Shown here: piece after piece, positions 27,462 through 36,104 of the stretch
Position numbering within the stretch: position 1 is the first letter of the stretch
Layout: each line of letters opens with the position of its first letter
Source: Salinisphaera orenii subsp. orenii MK-B5
Lineage (GTDB): Bacteria; Pseudomonadota; Gammaproteobacteria; Nevskiales; Salinisphaeraceae
Length of the DNA: 64,000 nt
Direction of reading: 5' to 3'
Assembly: GCF_003788635.1 (NCBI RefSeq)
Contig: NZ_AYKH01000012.1
Location: forward strand, 1 to 64,000
Program-made: the position numbers and the translations under genes
The notes under the pieces: generated by a model
What the model saw: only the letters and a program-made list of their open reading frames with translations
The model's database searches: none
What the model was told of the DNA's origin: nothing

Positions 27462-28202
27462 CTAGAGCAACGCGTCTAGCAGGAGTTTGACCGCCAGAAT
27501 GCCCAGTACGGCAAGGATCACGCGGTCGAAAAGCTTACGCGGCAGATGTCGGGCCAGGCGCGCACCCAGCGGCATGAACAGCACGACCGGCAACAACGCG
27601 CACGTGCTCAGCAATAGGCGCTGTGGCGTAAGCACGCCGAGCGCGACGAGCATCGGCAGTTGCGGCAACGTCATGGCCACAAAGAACAGCGACGCCGAGA
27701 AGATGAAATACGGCCTCTCCAGCTTCATTGCGTTGAGGAACGTCAATGACACGGGCGCCGACAACCCGGACGCGCCCTGGAGCAGCCCGGCCGACAACCC
27801 CGCCGGTGCGCTCAGGCGGCGCGCAAGAGCGCGGCCGATGGACCAGCCCGGGCGCGCGACCCGAAAAGCGATATAAGCGATCACCGCGAAGGCCACACCG
27901 AGAGACAGAAAATGCGGCGGCAAACGCGCCAGCATCACGCTGCCGGGCAGCACACCCACAGCACCGGCGCCGGCGAAGCCAAGATGAAATCGCGTCGACA
28001 ATCGCTGATGGCGGAAACGCCAGGCCTGCCAGCAGTTGGTGAGCAGATTCGGCATCAGCATCACCACGACCGCGAACTGCACGTCGAACATCATGGCCAG
28101 CGCCGGCACCGCAAATATCGGTGCGCCAGCGCCGGTCGCCCCCTTGATCACCCCACCCAGGGCCAGGCAGGCGAACGCGATGGCGACCTCGGATAGCGTC
28201 AT
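27462..28202 (-). CDS. TauE/SafE-family membrane permease
   Basis: 246 residues with about 8 hydrophobic segments. Its N-terminal ALGGVIKGATGAGAPIFAVP and mid-protein GLLQGASGLSAPVSLTF repeats are the paired signatures of the TauE/SafE (sulfite/organic anion exporter) family. It is convergent with the AAHS gene, 24 bp apart. Members near aromatic genes have been proposed to carry organic acids. Nothing here fixes the substrate. Confidence 0.85.
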   Translation of the reverse strand: MTLSEVAIAFACLALGGVIKGATGAGAPIFAVPALAMMFDVQFAVVVMLMPNLLTNCWQAWRFRHQRLSTRFHLGFAGAGAVGVLPGSVMLARLPPHFLSLGVAFAVIAYIAFRVARPGWSIGRALARRLSAPAGLSAGLLQGASGLSAPVSLTFLNAMKLERPYFIFSASLFFVAMTLPQLPMLVALGVLTPQRLLLSTCALLPVVLFMPLGARLARHLPRKLFDRVILAVLGILAVKLLLDALL

Positions 28203-28454
28203 GATTACTCGTTTTCGGCGCTGAGAGGCGCCTGTGCACTGCAGGCGACGGCCGCGATTTGTTTACCGCCGGGGTTGTCGATTTGCTGCCCACCACTGGA
28301 CCCGGCGTCGAAAGCCGCGGCAAATGCGTTGATTACCGAGCAGCCGATTCGACTCGCGACCGGAACGGCCGGCAACCCCTCGACCTTCGTAGGCTTATGG
28401 CCGATTTATGGCCGAACGGCGCCGCGAGCACCCAGGCCCGCGACGCCCCTAACA

Positions 28455-29906
28455 TCAGATCGGGTAGTGGCGCGGCCCCGACTGGAGCGTCATCCAGCGC
28501 AGTTCCGTGAATTCGTTGATCCCGGCCTGGCCGCCGAAACGCCCGTAGCCGCTGCTCTTCACGCCGCCGAACGGCATCTGTGCCTCGTCGTGCACGGTGG
28601 GGCCGTTCACGTGACAGATGCCGGACTGAATCTGCTGGGCGACACGCATGCCGCGCGAGCCGTCGCCGCTGAATACGGCGGCCGACAGGCCGTATTCCGT
28701 GTCGTTGGCCAGGCGGATGGCCTCGGCTTCGTCGCGCGCGCGGATCATCGCCACCACCGGGCCGAAGGACTCTTCCGCGTACAGCCGCATGTCCGCGGTG
28801 ACGCGATCGATGACCGTCGGCTGCATGATCACCGTATCCGCCTCGCCGCCACAGGCGATGTCGGCGCCCTTCTCTCGCGCATCCGCAATCAGCTCGTTGA
28901 GTTTCACGCGTGCCGGTTCGCCGATGAGCGTGCCCAGCGGCGTGTCCTCGTGCTCCGGATCGCCGGCCTTCAGGCTTTCGGCCTTGCGCGCCAGCTTTTC
29001 GACGAAGGCATCGGCCACGCTGTCCATCACGATCAGCCGCTCGCTGGACATGCAGATCTGGCCCTGGTTGAAGAAGGCGCCAAAGGCCGCGGCTTCGACC
29101 GCTGCATCCAGATCGGCATCGTCGAGCACCACGAACGGCGCCTTGCCGCCCAGTTCCAGCAGTGCCGGCTTGAGCTGGCGCGCGGCCGTCTCGGCGATGA
29201 TGCGCCCGACCGCGGTGGAACCGGTGAAGTTCACGCGCCGGACGTGCGGGTGTTCAATCAACGCTTTCACGACCTCGGCTGCGTCTTCCGGCGCATTGGT
29301 CACCACGTTGACCACGCCCTCGCCCAACCCGGCGCTGACCAGCGCCTCACCAATCAGATGATGGACCGCCGGGCACTGTTCCGAGGCCTTGAGAATCACC
29401 GTATTGCCGCAGGCGAGGGCCGTAGCGACGGCCCGCGTGCCGAGAATAATGGGCGCGTTCCAGGGCGCTATGCCAAGCACCACGCCGCAGGGCACGCGCA
29501 CCGAGAAGGCGAAGTTGCCGGGCACCTCGCTGGGAATGGTTTGACCACTGACCTGGGTGGTCAGCGCGGCCGCCTCGCGCAGCATGCCGGCGGCGATATG
29601 CACATTGAAACCGGCCCAGCCGGCGGTGGCGCCGGTCTCGGCGACCATGCACTCGATGAACTGCTCGGTGCGCGCTTCGAGCTCGTCGGCCGCGGCCAGC
29701 AATTTCGCCCGCCGGGCGTGCGGGCCGACCTTCGCCCATGCCCCGAACGCGGCATGAGCCGCTTGGGCGGCCGCGTTCGCATTCTCCACGGTCGCGGCTG
29801 CCGCACGAGTGGCCACCATACCCGAGGCCGGCGTACAGCGGTCGAACGTCGTGCCGCCCACCGCCGGGCACGATTCCCCACCGATATAAAGATTAATGCT
29901 GCGCAT
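28455..29906 (-). CDS. vdh: Vanillin dehydrogenase (NAD+ aldehyde dehydrogenase)
   Basis: 483-residue ALDH that oxidises vanillin to vanillate. It has the NAD-binding segment GIAPWNAPIILGTRAVATAL, the NFTGSTAVG loop, the general-base Glu in LLELGGKAPFVVLDDADLD and the catalytic Cys in FFNQGQICMSSERLIV. The sequence is closest in style to the vanillin/salicylaldehyde dehydrogenase clade (HDEAQMPFGGVKSSGYGRFG). It completes the ferulate to vanillate chain of ech/fcs/vanAB. It stands alone on the minus strand, separated from the lower-GC block by a 294-bp gap. Confidence 0.9.
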   Translation of the reverse strand: MRSINLYIGGESCPAVGGTTFDRCTPASGMVATRAAAATVENANAAAQAAHAAFGAWAKVGPHARRAKLLAAADELEARTEQFIECMVAETGATAGWAGFNVHIAAGMLREAAALTTQVSGQTIPSEVPGNFAFSVRVPCGVVLGIAPWNAPIILGTRAVATALACGNTVILKASEQCPAVHHLIGEALVSAGLGEGVVNVVTNAPEDAAEVVKALIEHPHVRRVNFTGSTAVGRIIAETAARQLKPALLELGGKAPFVVLDDADLDAAVEAAAFGAFFNQGQICMSSERLIVMDSVADAFVEKLARKAESLKAGDPEHEDTPLGTLIGEPARVKLNELIADAREKGADIACGGEADTVIMQPTVIDRVTADMRLYAEESFGPVVAMIRARDEAEAIRLANDTEYGLSAAVFSGDGSRGMRVAQQIQSGICHVNGPTVHDEAQMPFGGVKSSGYGRFGGQAGINEFTELRWMTLQSGPRHYPI

Positions 29907-30200
29907 GGCTCACCTCATTCAAAATACTGTTTTTACAACCAAAACACAAACTCAGGTTATTTTCATCAAGAATCACGCTATTAAAGACCAGCTGGCTACA
30001 CGCCAAGTCTTATCTATCGAGCCTTTTAGCGATGTCCAGTAACCTATTCGAGTCAGCACTAACCGCTCATTATTGGCACCTATAGCCTAGATCCGGAGCG
30101 GCATCGAAAAAGCAGACTGCAAGGGCCGCACCTTCGCCGAGATACTGGCTGAAGCAACCAAGCCTGTTCATTATCATGATATTGAAGGGCGTCGCTAATT

Positions 30201-30602
30201 CTAATTTCCAGCGGCGCCTTCATTAATCCAACTCTCGAATTTGGCAATCTCTTTCTTGGTTAGAGGCCCACTACCCAGTGGCATACGTGCGCCGCTGCCG
30301 CCGACTTCCAGCTGGTTGCCTTTTAGCTTATGTATCAGGTAGCTCTCCGTGGAATCGCCGGGCTCGACCCTTGCTAAACCGGACTGGGAACTGGGCTGCG
30401 CCACCAAATTGGCCAACGCATTTCTCCGATCGAGTGCTAGGTTCCCTTGTTCAGCGCCACGAACGTGGCATACAACGCATCTTTCGTTAAGAATGGGCTG
30501 AATGTCTTTGCTAAAAATAACCGAATCATCAGCCCTCGGAGCCGAGGACAAAAACGCCAGCAGTACAGCGAAAAAGCGAATCGCGAGAAGCTTAGGCGTC
30601 AT
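30201..30602 (-). CDS. Small exported c-type cytochrome, partner of the KstD-like protein
   Basis: 133 residues with a Sec signal peptide (LLAIRFFAVLLAFLSSAPRA). One heme site CVVCH sits in KDIQPILNERCVVCHVRGAEQGNLALD, which resembles the Planctomycete-type cytochrome C domain, and a likely axial Met lies in ARMPLGSGPL. The ATG at 30602 was chosen because it begins the signal peptide. It overlaps the end of the flavoprotein gene by 11 bp. The two are probably coexpressed and exported, with this protein taking electrons from the flavin. Confidence 0.82.
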   Translation of the reverse strand: MTPKLLAIRFFAVLLAFLSSAPRADDSVIFSKDIQPILNERCVVCHVRGAEQGNLALDRRNALANLVAQPSSQSGLARVEPGDSTESYLIHKLKGNQLEVGGSGARMPLGSGPLTKKEIAKFESWINEGAAGN

Positions 30603-32382
30603 ATGACTGTGCTCCGGCGACCTGTTCCCCCGCGATATAGCCAAAAGTTAGTGCCGGACCAATAGTGCCGCCGCCGCCCCAGTAAGCTTGATGCGCCGGA
30701 CTGGCGACGCAATTCCCCGCCGCGTACAACCCCGGTATCGGTACGCCCTCGGTGTTGAGCACACGGGATCGACTATCAATTACTGCACCTCCCTTCGTGT
30801 CGAGAGTACCAGCGCCCAGTAGTACCGCGTAGTATGGCCCCTTCTCGGAAATCGGGTATAAGGTCTTGTTTGGATAAGGGTTGGTTGGCTTCTGGAGCCA
30901 TACGGTTTGCCAAGCGTTTTCATTTGGTGTCTCGCCCCGACCAAACCTCTCATCCTTACCAGACCTAGCAAATTGATTAAACTGTTCTATCTCTCCAACT
31001 AAATTGCGTTTAAATGACGCATCTAATTTAAGTGCCCCAGTGTGTTCTTCCAAAAGTTGGAGGTGGGTAGCAACCTTGGTCGCTAGCTCATCAAGAGTAG
31101 CTGCGCGAATGATATATTCTGGCAAGCTAGCGTCAGGCCCAGGTATAGGATCGTACCCGGCGTAAGCCTTGTGGCTGCGTCCATCCCATATCATGATTCC
31201 CAAAAGATTCGGATATTCCAGTCTAACCGGGTCCCAATAAAAATGAACCTGGGTTCGTTCGTTGTACGCGATTTTTTCATTGACGAAACGACGACCATAA
31301 CGGTTAACTTGCAACATACTGTCGCCTGGTGGAACCCATACGTTGTAGGGCACGCTGCGCCTGCGTACTGCGAGTTCCACTGGAATCTGGCACCACCACG
31401 CATTGTTCATGTTGCCAAACATTGCGCCTACACCTGCAGCAATCGGAACGAAATCACCCGTACTTCCCGGCATCGCGCAGCCTCCCCACACACGCCCGCG
31501 CAGGAAGCAGTCTGCCATCGCCTTGTTGTGGGTAAATCCGCCGGACGCAAAAACCACGCCTTTCCTAGCTTGGAACTTCACCAAGCCGGCGTCAGGGTCT
31601 TCGACAACGAGCCCCGCGACGCGTCCCCCATCGTTTTTAACCAACGACTTAACCTTGTGGTCCAACAGCACTTCAACGGGCTTGCCCTCAAAACCAGCGC
31701 GAAGTTTGGTCAAGAGGGCATTGCCGTCGCCGCCGGCGGCCGGCCAAAAGGCGCTTTCGGGATTGTCGCTCATGTCCGTGACCAACGAGCGACCGACTTC
31801 GACTTCATCCTCCGGCAAGTGGGCGTGGTAATCCGGCCACACCTGATCTGGCTTGTAGTGCCATGGGCTGATCTTGAGCGTGGTATTAGCCATCAACGCT
31901 TGAATTACCCGGCTACCGTTTAAATAAAACGTTTCGAGCTGTGCAAAAGCGTCGGGAGAGATACCCATGGTTTTATGATCCGGCCGATAAAGGTCAGGAT
32001 AAGCCAACCGGATCATGTAACGTAAAGCGCCCTCGCGATCATCGTTGACTCCTTTCTGGCGCAAGTAAGGATTATTTGGTATCCAAAATACGCCAGCGGA
32101 CTTTCGGGTCGTCCCTCCAGAAAACGGCATCTTCTCCAGGATGAGTACTGTACTGCCAGCTTGAGCGGCTGCAAGTGCAGCGGCGGTACCAGCGGCGCCA
32201 CTGCCCACGACGAGCACATCCGCTTTTCTCTCCCATTTCATCGACTTTTCTGCCCGAACGGCCGGTACGGCGGCGATTCCCGCTATGCCAGACAACAATC
32301 CAGCCCCTGTCGACACAAGTAGCTTACGACGTCGACGGTTAATTGAGTTGTTCTCTGGCCCTTTGTCTTCGTAGTCAACCAT
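30592..32382 (-). CDS. TAT-exported 3-ketosteroid-dehydrogenase-like flavoprotein
   Basis: 596 residues of the FAD-binding-2 (fumarate reductase/KstD) family. The N-terminus NRRRRKLLVSTGAGLLSGIA is a twin-arginine signal. Next come the dinucleotide fold VLVVGSGAAGTAAALAAAQAG, EKMPFSGGTTRKSAGVFW and the C-terminal FAD loop YWGGGGTIGPALTFGYIAG, as in KstD enzymes. The ATG at 32382 has GAGGAAG just upstream. A frame-continuous upstream start at 32499 would read through the 7-bp tandem repeat and is less likely. Classical KstD is cytoplasmic. This one is exported and paired with a cytochrome, so it may dehydrogenate a cyclic ketone-like or phenolic side-chain substrate in the periplasm. The substrate is unknown. 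Confidence 0.82.
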   Translation of the reverse strand: MVDYEDKGPENNSINRRRRKLLVSTGAGLLSGIAGIAAVPAVRAEKSMKWERKADVLVVGSGAAGTAAALAAAQAGSTVLILEKMPFSGGTTRKSAGVFWIPNNPYLRQKGVNDDREGALRYMIRLAYPDLYRPDHKTMGISPDAFAQLETFYLNGSRVIQALMANTTLKISPWHYKPDQVWPDYHAHLPEDEVEVGRSLVTDMSDNPESAFWPAAGGDGNALLTKLRAGFEGKPVEVLLDHKVKSLVKNDGGRVAGLVVEDPDAGLVKFQARKGVVFASGGFTHNKAMADCFLRGRVWGGCAMPGSTGDFVPIAAGVGAMFGNMNNAWWCQIPVELAVRRRSVPYNVWVPPGDSMLQVNRYGRRFVNEKIAYNERTQVHFYWDPVRLEYPNLLGIMIWDGRSHKAYAGYDPIPGPDASLPEYIIRAATLDELATKVATHLQLLEEHTGALKLDASFKRNLVGEIEQFNQFARSGKDERFGRGETPNENAWQTVWLQKPTNPYPNKTLYPISEKGPYYAVLLGAGTLDTKGGAVIDSRSRVLNTEGVPIPGLYAAGNCVASPAHQAYWGGGGTIGPALTFGYIAGEQVAGAQSYDA

Positions 32383-32393
32383 GCTTCTTCCTC

Positions 32394-32463
32394 GTTCCTG
32401 GTTCCTGGTTCCTGGTTCCTGGTTCCTGGTTCCTGGTTCCTGGTTCCTGGTTCCTGGTTCCTG
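32394..32463. repeat. Ten perfect tandem copies of GTTCCTG (7 bp)
   Basis: Seventy bases of uninterrupted heptanucleotide repeat, lying 12 bp upstream of the flavoprotein ATG and 14 bp downstream (transcript sense) of the SDR stop. On the transcript each unit reads CAGGAAC and so carries an AGGA core. A 7-bp unit is not a multiple of 3, so slippage changes both leader length and the frame entering from upstream. Confidence 0.97.
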
Positions 32464-32476
32464 TTCAGCGCTTCCG

Positions 32477-33295
32477 CTACTGAGCGGTATATCCCCCATC
32501 TACAACAAACTCGGAACCTGTCATCCAAGAAGCCGCATCGGAAGCCAAATACAGCGCCGCGCTCGCAACATCAGGGACGCTCCCAAATCGGCCGATGGGA
32601 TGGCCTGAAAGGAACATATGGCGTGCAGCCTCTGGATTCGGCGCAAGACCGACGTTCACAAGCTGCTCGGGCAAGGCGCTACCCATATCAGTCCAGACAA
32701 CGCCAGGATGAATCGAATTGACCCGGATTCCATTCTTGAGCAACCCACATTCCACCGCCAATGATTTTGTCATCAACGATACCGCGCCCTTTGATGCACA
32801 GTAGGCCGTGACCGCGGGCATGCCGACTTTGCCGGCGATCGACGACATGTTGATGATCGACCCACCGTGCCCCGAAGCGCCATCGGGCGACATTGCGCGG
32901 ATGGCATGTTTGCAGCCCAGGAAGACCCCGGTCACGTTGACCTCCATCAGACGTCGGAACGCGGAAACGGACTCCTCGCTAGCCAGCACCATATGTTCGA
33001 TTCCCGCGTTGTTAACTAGGATATCGACACGGCCAAAGGCCCTCACAGTCGCGGCTATCGCCGATTCCCATTCGGGCTCGACAGTTACGTCGTGATGCAC
33101 GAATTTAGCCGTCCCCCCCATGTCACAGATTTCCTTTGCAATTTCCTCTCCTTCCTTGGCGAGCACATCGGAAAGCATGACTTCGGCCCCGGCATCGGCG
33201 AACAACTTACCCATAGCTGCGCCAAGGCCTCGACCACCGCCTGTTACCAATACAACCTTATCTCTCAGGGAAAATAAGCTACCTGAATTGCCCAT
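32477..33295 (-). CDS. Short-chain dehydrogenase/reductase (classical SDR)
   Basis: 272 residues. It has the cofactor loop TGGGRGLGAAMG, NNAG (LVNNAGIEH), Ser in NMSSIAGKVG and YxxxK in TAYCASKGA, plus the C-terminal ASWMTGSEFVVDGGYTAQ. Asp in MLSDVL after beta-2 predicts NAD(H) preference. The ATG at 33295 with GAGGAGAAC was chosen over an upstream frame extension. In this block it would fit oxidation of a secondary benzylic alcohol to a ketone before the Baeyer-Villiger step. That role is inferred. Confidence 0.88.
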   Translation of the reverse strand: MGNSGSLFSLRDKVVLVTGGGRGLGAAMGKLFADAGAEVMLSDVLAKEGEEIAKEICDMGGTAKFVHHDVTVEPEWESAIAATVRAFGRVDILVNNAGIEHMVLASEESVSAFRRLMEVNVTGVFLGCKHAIRAMSPDGASGHGGSIINMSSIAGKVGMPAVTAYCASKGAVSLMTKSLAVECGLLKNGIRVNSIHPGVVWTDMGSALPEQLVNVGLAPNPEAARHMFLSGHPIGRFGSVPDVASAALYLASDAASWMTGSEFVVDGGYTAQ

Positions 33296-33488
33296 CGGGT
33301 TCTCCTCTAGAATTTTGATTTTTGCATTTCTAATTGCTTTAAAATCGGAATTTAAACTTCGCACGGCATCTCCCGCAGATAATGGCGGCATGAAATGAAG
33401 TCTATAGCGGCCGCCTACGCACAATTATCAGCGTGGTTTAAACAAATATAGCGCGTGCGACGGTACTTATCTCAGCCATTCCCAAACA

Positions 33489-34670
33489 CTAGAAATTATA
33501 GCCAAGCCCGACATTGATATAGTCAATGTGAGCGTCGAAGTTGATCCCTTGACTTTCCTCGGTTCCGCGAATACTTCCATAGTCCGCGTATGTATAACTT
33601 CCCGTTATCTCCCATCGAGGGGATGCCTTATAAGTTACACCGAGACTATAATGGTCGTATTGGTTCAGCGGAGCCAGAGTAGAGAGGGTAGTTTCTGACT
33701 TCGGGATTAGCTCGCTAGCGAACGAGGCGCCGGCACGCACAGTCCACCGGCGGTTTACGACATACGATGCACCAAAACGAAAAATATTTTGGTCTTTCCA
33801 CCCAAAACCAGGGCCATCATTTGCCCCCATTGGGCCGCCCTCCGAAAGTTTGTTGCCATATCCTTCCTCGCCGGCCCAGTTAATCCAAAGGAAATCCGCA
33901 GCGAGCGTAAACTTCGGTGAGTATTGGTAACTTAAGCCTACCCCGGCGCGCCGTGGCATGTTAAGCCGCCCATTCGGCAGCAAAGTGTCATAACGATCTA
34001 GTTCGCCATATTTAATCCTGCTAAAATAAGTAACCCCTAAACTCAGGTCTTCGAACAATTTCCCTTGATAGCCAACCGCAAAACCGTATCCATAACTAGT
34101 TTCTGAACCGGGGTTGGAAAAACCAACGCCCTCCAGACCGCCTATATCTAAACGCTGATAAGCTAACCGCGGGGAAAAGCCAATATATTGATTAGGAGAA
34201 AGTTGATAGGTGACCGTAGGGGCAGCGACTACTTGTTTGAGATCAGCCTTTAAATCTGTTGTCCCCAATAACGGCTCCTCGTAGTCAATGCCTAACCCGT
34301 GACCAAAAATGGTCAATCCCACAGTAATCTTCTCATTTAATACCTTATTGAACCCCGCGGTAGGCACGGGAACAAACGCAGTGGTCGAATAGCTATCCGA
34401 ACCAACGTCAGCATCCACTGGCGCGTATAGCACGGTTACATCAACGTCCATACGGTCGCCGACCAGCGCCATACCTGCCGGGTTATTTGCTGACGCCGTA
34501 GAATCCTGAGGCAAAGCTATAGATACCCCCCCCATACCCTGAGATTTCGCCCCATAGCCTGGCAACTCCACTCCATTACCCGCGCTGGCGGACAGAGCAT
34601 ATAACCATGTGAGCGAGCAGATGCAGGTGTTTTTCGTGGTCTTTTTTATAGTTTTTCTATTCGCAATCAT
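33489..34670 (-). CDS. FadL/TodX-family outer-membrane channel
   Basis: 393 residues with a signal peptide ending at ALSASA. Mature N-terminus GNGVELPGYGAKSQGMGGVS and SANNPAGMALVGDRMDV are the hatch-domain signatures of the OmpP1/FadL/TodX family, and amphipathic strands run to a terminal aromatic (LGYNF). Such channels admit hydrophobic compounds such as fatty acids, toluene or alkylphenols. Codon use is markedly AT-richer than elsewhere: a sampled line at 34201-34260 has 27 G+C of 60. Its presence supports a hydrophobic growth substrate for this block. Confidence 0.9.
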   Translation of the reverse strand: MIANRKTIKKTTKNTCICSLTWLYALSASAGNGVELPGYGAKSQGMGGVSIALPQDSTASANNPAGMALVGDRMDVDVTVLYAPVDADVGSDSYSTTAFVPVPTAGFNKVLNEKITVGLTIFGHGLGIDYEEPLLGTTDLKADLKQVVAAPTVTYQLSPNQYIGFSPRLAYQRLDIGGLEGVGFSNPGSETSYGYGFAVGYQGKLFEDLSLGVTYFSRIKYGELDRYDTLLPNGRLNMPRRAGVGLSYQYSPKFTLAADFLWINWAGEEGYGNKLSEGGPMGANDGPGFGWKDQNIFRFGASYVVNRRWTVRAGASFASELIPKSETTLSTLAPLNQYDHYSLGVTYKASPRWEITGSYTYADYGSIRGTEESQGINFDAHIDYINVGLGYNF

Positions 34671-34713
34671 AATTTTTCCGTATTTCTGTAAAATAGGGGA
34701 TTACGCTGTGTTA

Positions 34714-35658
34714 TTAACCACTATGCTTCGATGGCAAACCCCTAAGGTGATTACGGATAGCGTTCACGACGAATGCGCGGGCACGCGTGCTTTCAGGGAA
34801 AAGGCTAAACAAGCTAAAAAAGCCGTGCATCTGGCCGGCAAACCGCTGATGTACAACTTCGACACCTGCTTCTTTTAATTTGTGAGCGTACGCTTCGCCT
34901 TCGTCACGCAGCACATCATGTTCCGCAGTTATGAGAACGGCGGGAGGGAGTCCTGCAAACTCTTCCGCCAATAGAGGGGATGCTTCAGGTTTGAGACGAT
35001 CTTGTGGATTCGGGCAATAGTTATCCCAGAACCACGCCATGTCCTGTTTACCCAGAAATCCCTGGTTTTCAGCACTCAGATAACAAGGGCCCTCAAGATC
35101 CGGCTGGGTAACCGGATAGATTAGAATCTGCTGCGTGATCGCCAACGTCTTTTCACTTGTCGCCATCTGGGCGACCACAGCAGCGAGATTCCCCCCGGAA
35201 CTGTCACCGGCTATCAGCACGGGCATTTCCGAATTACGCGACGCATATTCCGTTGTCGCCCATTGGAGCGCCGCCCAAACATCATCAAGCGCGGCAGGAA
35301 ACGGATTTTCCGGTGCCTTACGGTAATCTACCAAGACGACGCTGCAATTGGTCTCCAACGCGATAAGGCGACCTAACGAGTCGTAGTCGTCTATATCCAT
35401 TACGGTCCAGCCGCCACCGTGACAGTAGATGATTACCCCATCAATCGCGTCACCCGGCGTGAGAACACGTAATTTCGCGGGAGTATTTGCCCCTAGCGGG
35501 ACATCTTTGACGCTGCGCATTTCCGGGCCAGGGCCCAAGAGCTTCCGCAGGCCGCCCATCACTTCACGCGCTTCCGTAACCGACATCTGGTGGAATGGCT
35601 TTATACCTTGATCTTTTAGCGACCCTAAGAACGCTTTTCCTGCAGAATCAATCGTCAT
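34714..35658 (-). CDS. Alpha/beta hydrolase, hormone-sensitive-lipase family esterase
   Basis: 314 residues. The oxyanion HGGG (YCHGGGWTVMD), nucleophile GDSSGGNLA, Asp in ITAEHDVLRDEG and His in QMHGFF form the HSL (family IV) esterase set. It is cytoplasmic, with no signal. Placed between the Baeyer-Villiger enzyme and the SDR, it is the natural candidate to hydrolyse the aryl (or alkyl) ester made by the monooxygenase. The specific ester is inferred. Confidence 0.9.
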   Translation of the reverse strand: MTIDSAGKAFLGSLKDQGIKPFHQMSVTEAREVMGGLRKLLGPGPEMRSVKDVPLGANTPAKLRVLTPGDAIDGVIIYCHGGGWTVMDIDDYDSLGRLIALETNCSVVLVDYRKAPENPFPAALDDVWAALQWATTEYASRNSEMPVLIAGDSSGGNLAAVVAQMATSEKTLAITQQILIYPVTQPDLEGPCYLSAENQGFLGKQDMAWFWDNYCPNPQDRLKPEASPLLAEEFAGLPPAVLITAEHDVLRDEGEAYAHKLKEAGVEVVHQRFAGQMHGFFSLFSLFPESTRARAFVVNAIRNHLRGLPSKHSG

Positions 35659-35716
35659 CTCCTCACCTTTTTTTGTTTTTTCAAGACTTTTATTATTTCA
35701 CTAACAAAGCGCTATC

Positions 35717-36031
35717 TCATCGCTCTTGAGACAAATCGACCTCTTTTACATCTAACGTCACCATCGTAGCCCCTTTGGGTGAATAATTTGGCACGTCCGC
35801 CAGTAACGCCTGCCCGACCTCCGAGTTCAAGGCATCGTTAAGCTCTGCGCCGTTACGCCACACGCCCTCGAAAAACAAGAAATATGGGCTTTCCTCGTCC
35901 TCGACTTGACCATATGAGGCAGATATCAATCCCGGAAACTTGTTAATTTCCGACAGATGCCTGTTCACGTAGTAATCCATGAATTCTTCAGGGTTGTCCG
36001 GATGGGGATAGAACACTATTAATTTATGCAT
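35717..36031 (-). CDS. EthD-family small protein
   Basis: 104 residues with a ferredoxin-like alpha/beta fold. HKLIVFYPHPDNPEEFMDYY and the following NRHLSEINKFPGL match the EthD family (first seen in an ethyl tert-butyl ether operon). Its biochemical role is not established, and relatives are dimeric and often act in small-molecule degradation or cyclisation. It lies between the BVMO and esterase genes, in the same direction. Confidence 0.82.
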   Translation of the reverse strand: MHKLIVFYPHPDNPEEFMDYYVNRHLSEINKFPGLISASYGQVEDEESPYFLFFEGVWRNGAELNDALNSEVGQALLADVPNYSPKGATMVTLDVKEVDLSQER

Positions 36032-36104
36032 GACACTTGTTCCTTTTTGTGTTGTATAAGATCTATGTCGATATATGCGCCCGATCTACGAGCAGAACGT
36101 CGGC

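Noticed and set aside
30091-30198. 36-codon plus-strand frame ending TFAEILAEATKPVHYHDIEG
   Set aside because: It looks protein-like and could be a gene-end relic, but there is no start, no ribosome site and no family I can name.
32394-32463. CRISPR-like array
   Set aside because: The repeat unit is 7 bp with no spacers, so it is a simple tandem repeat.
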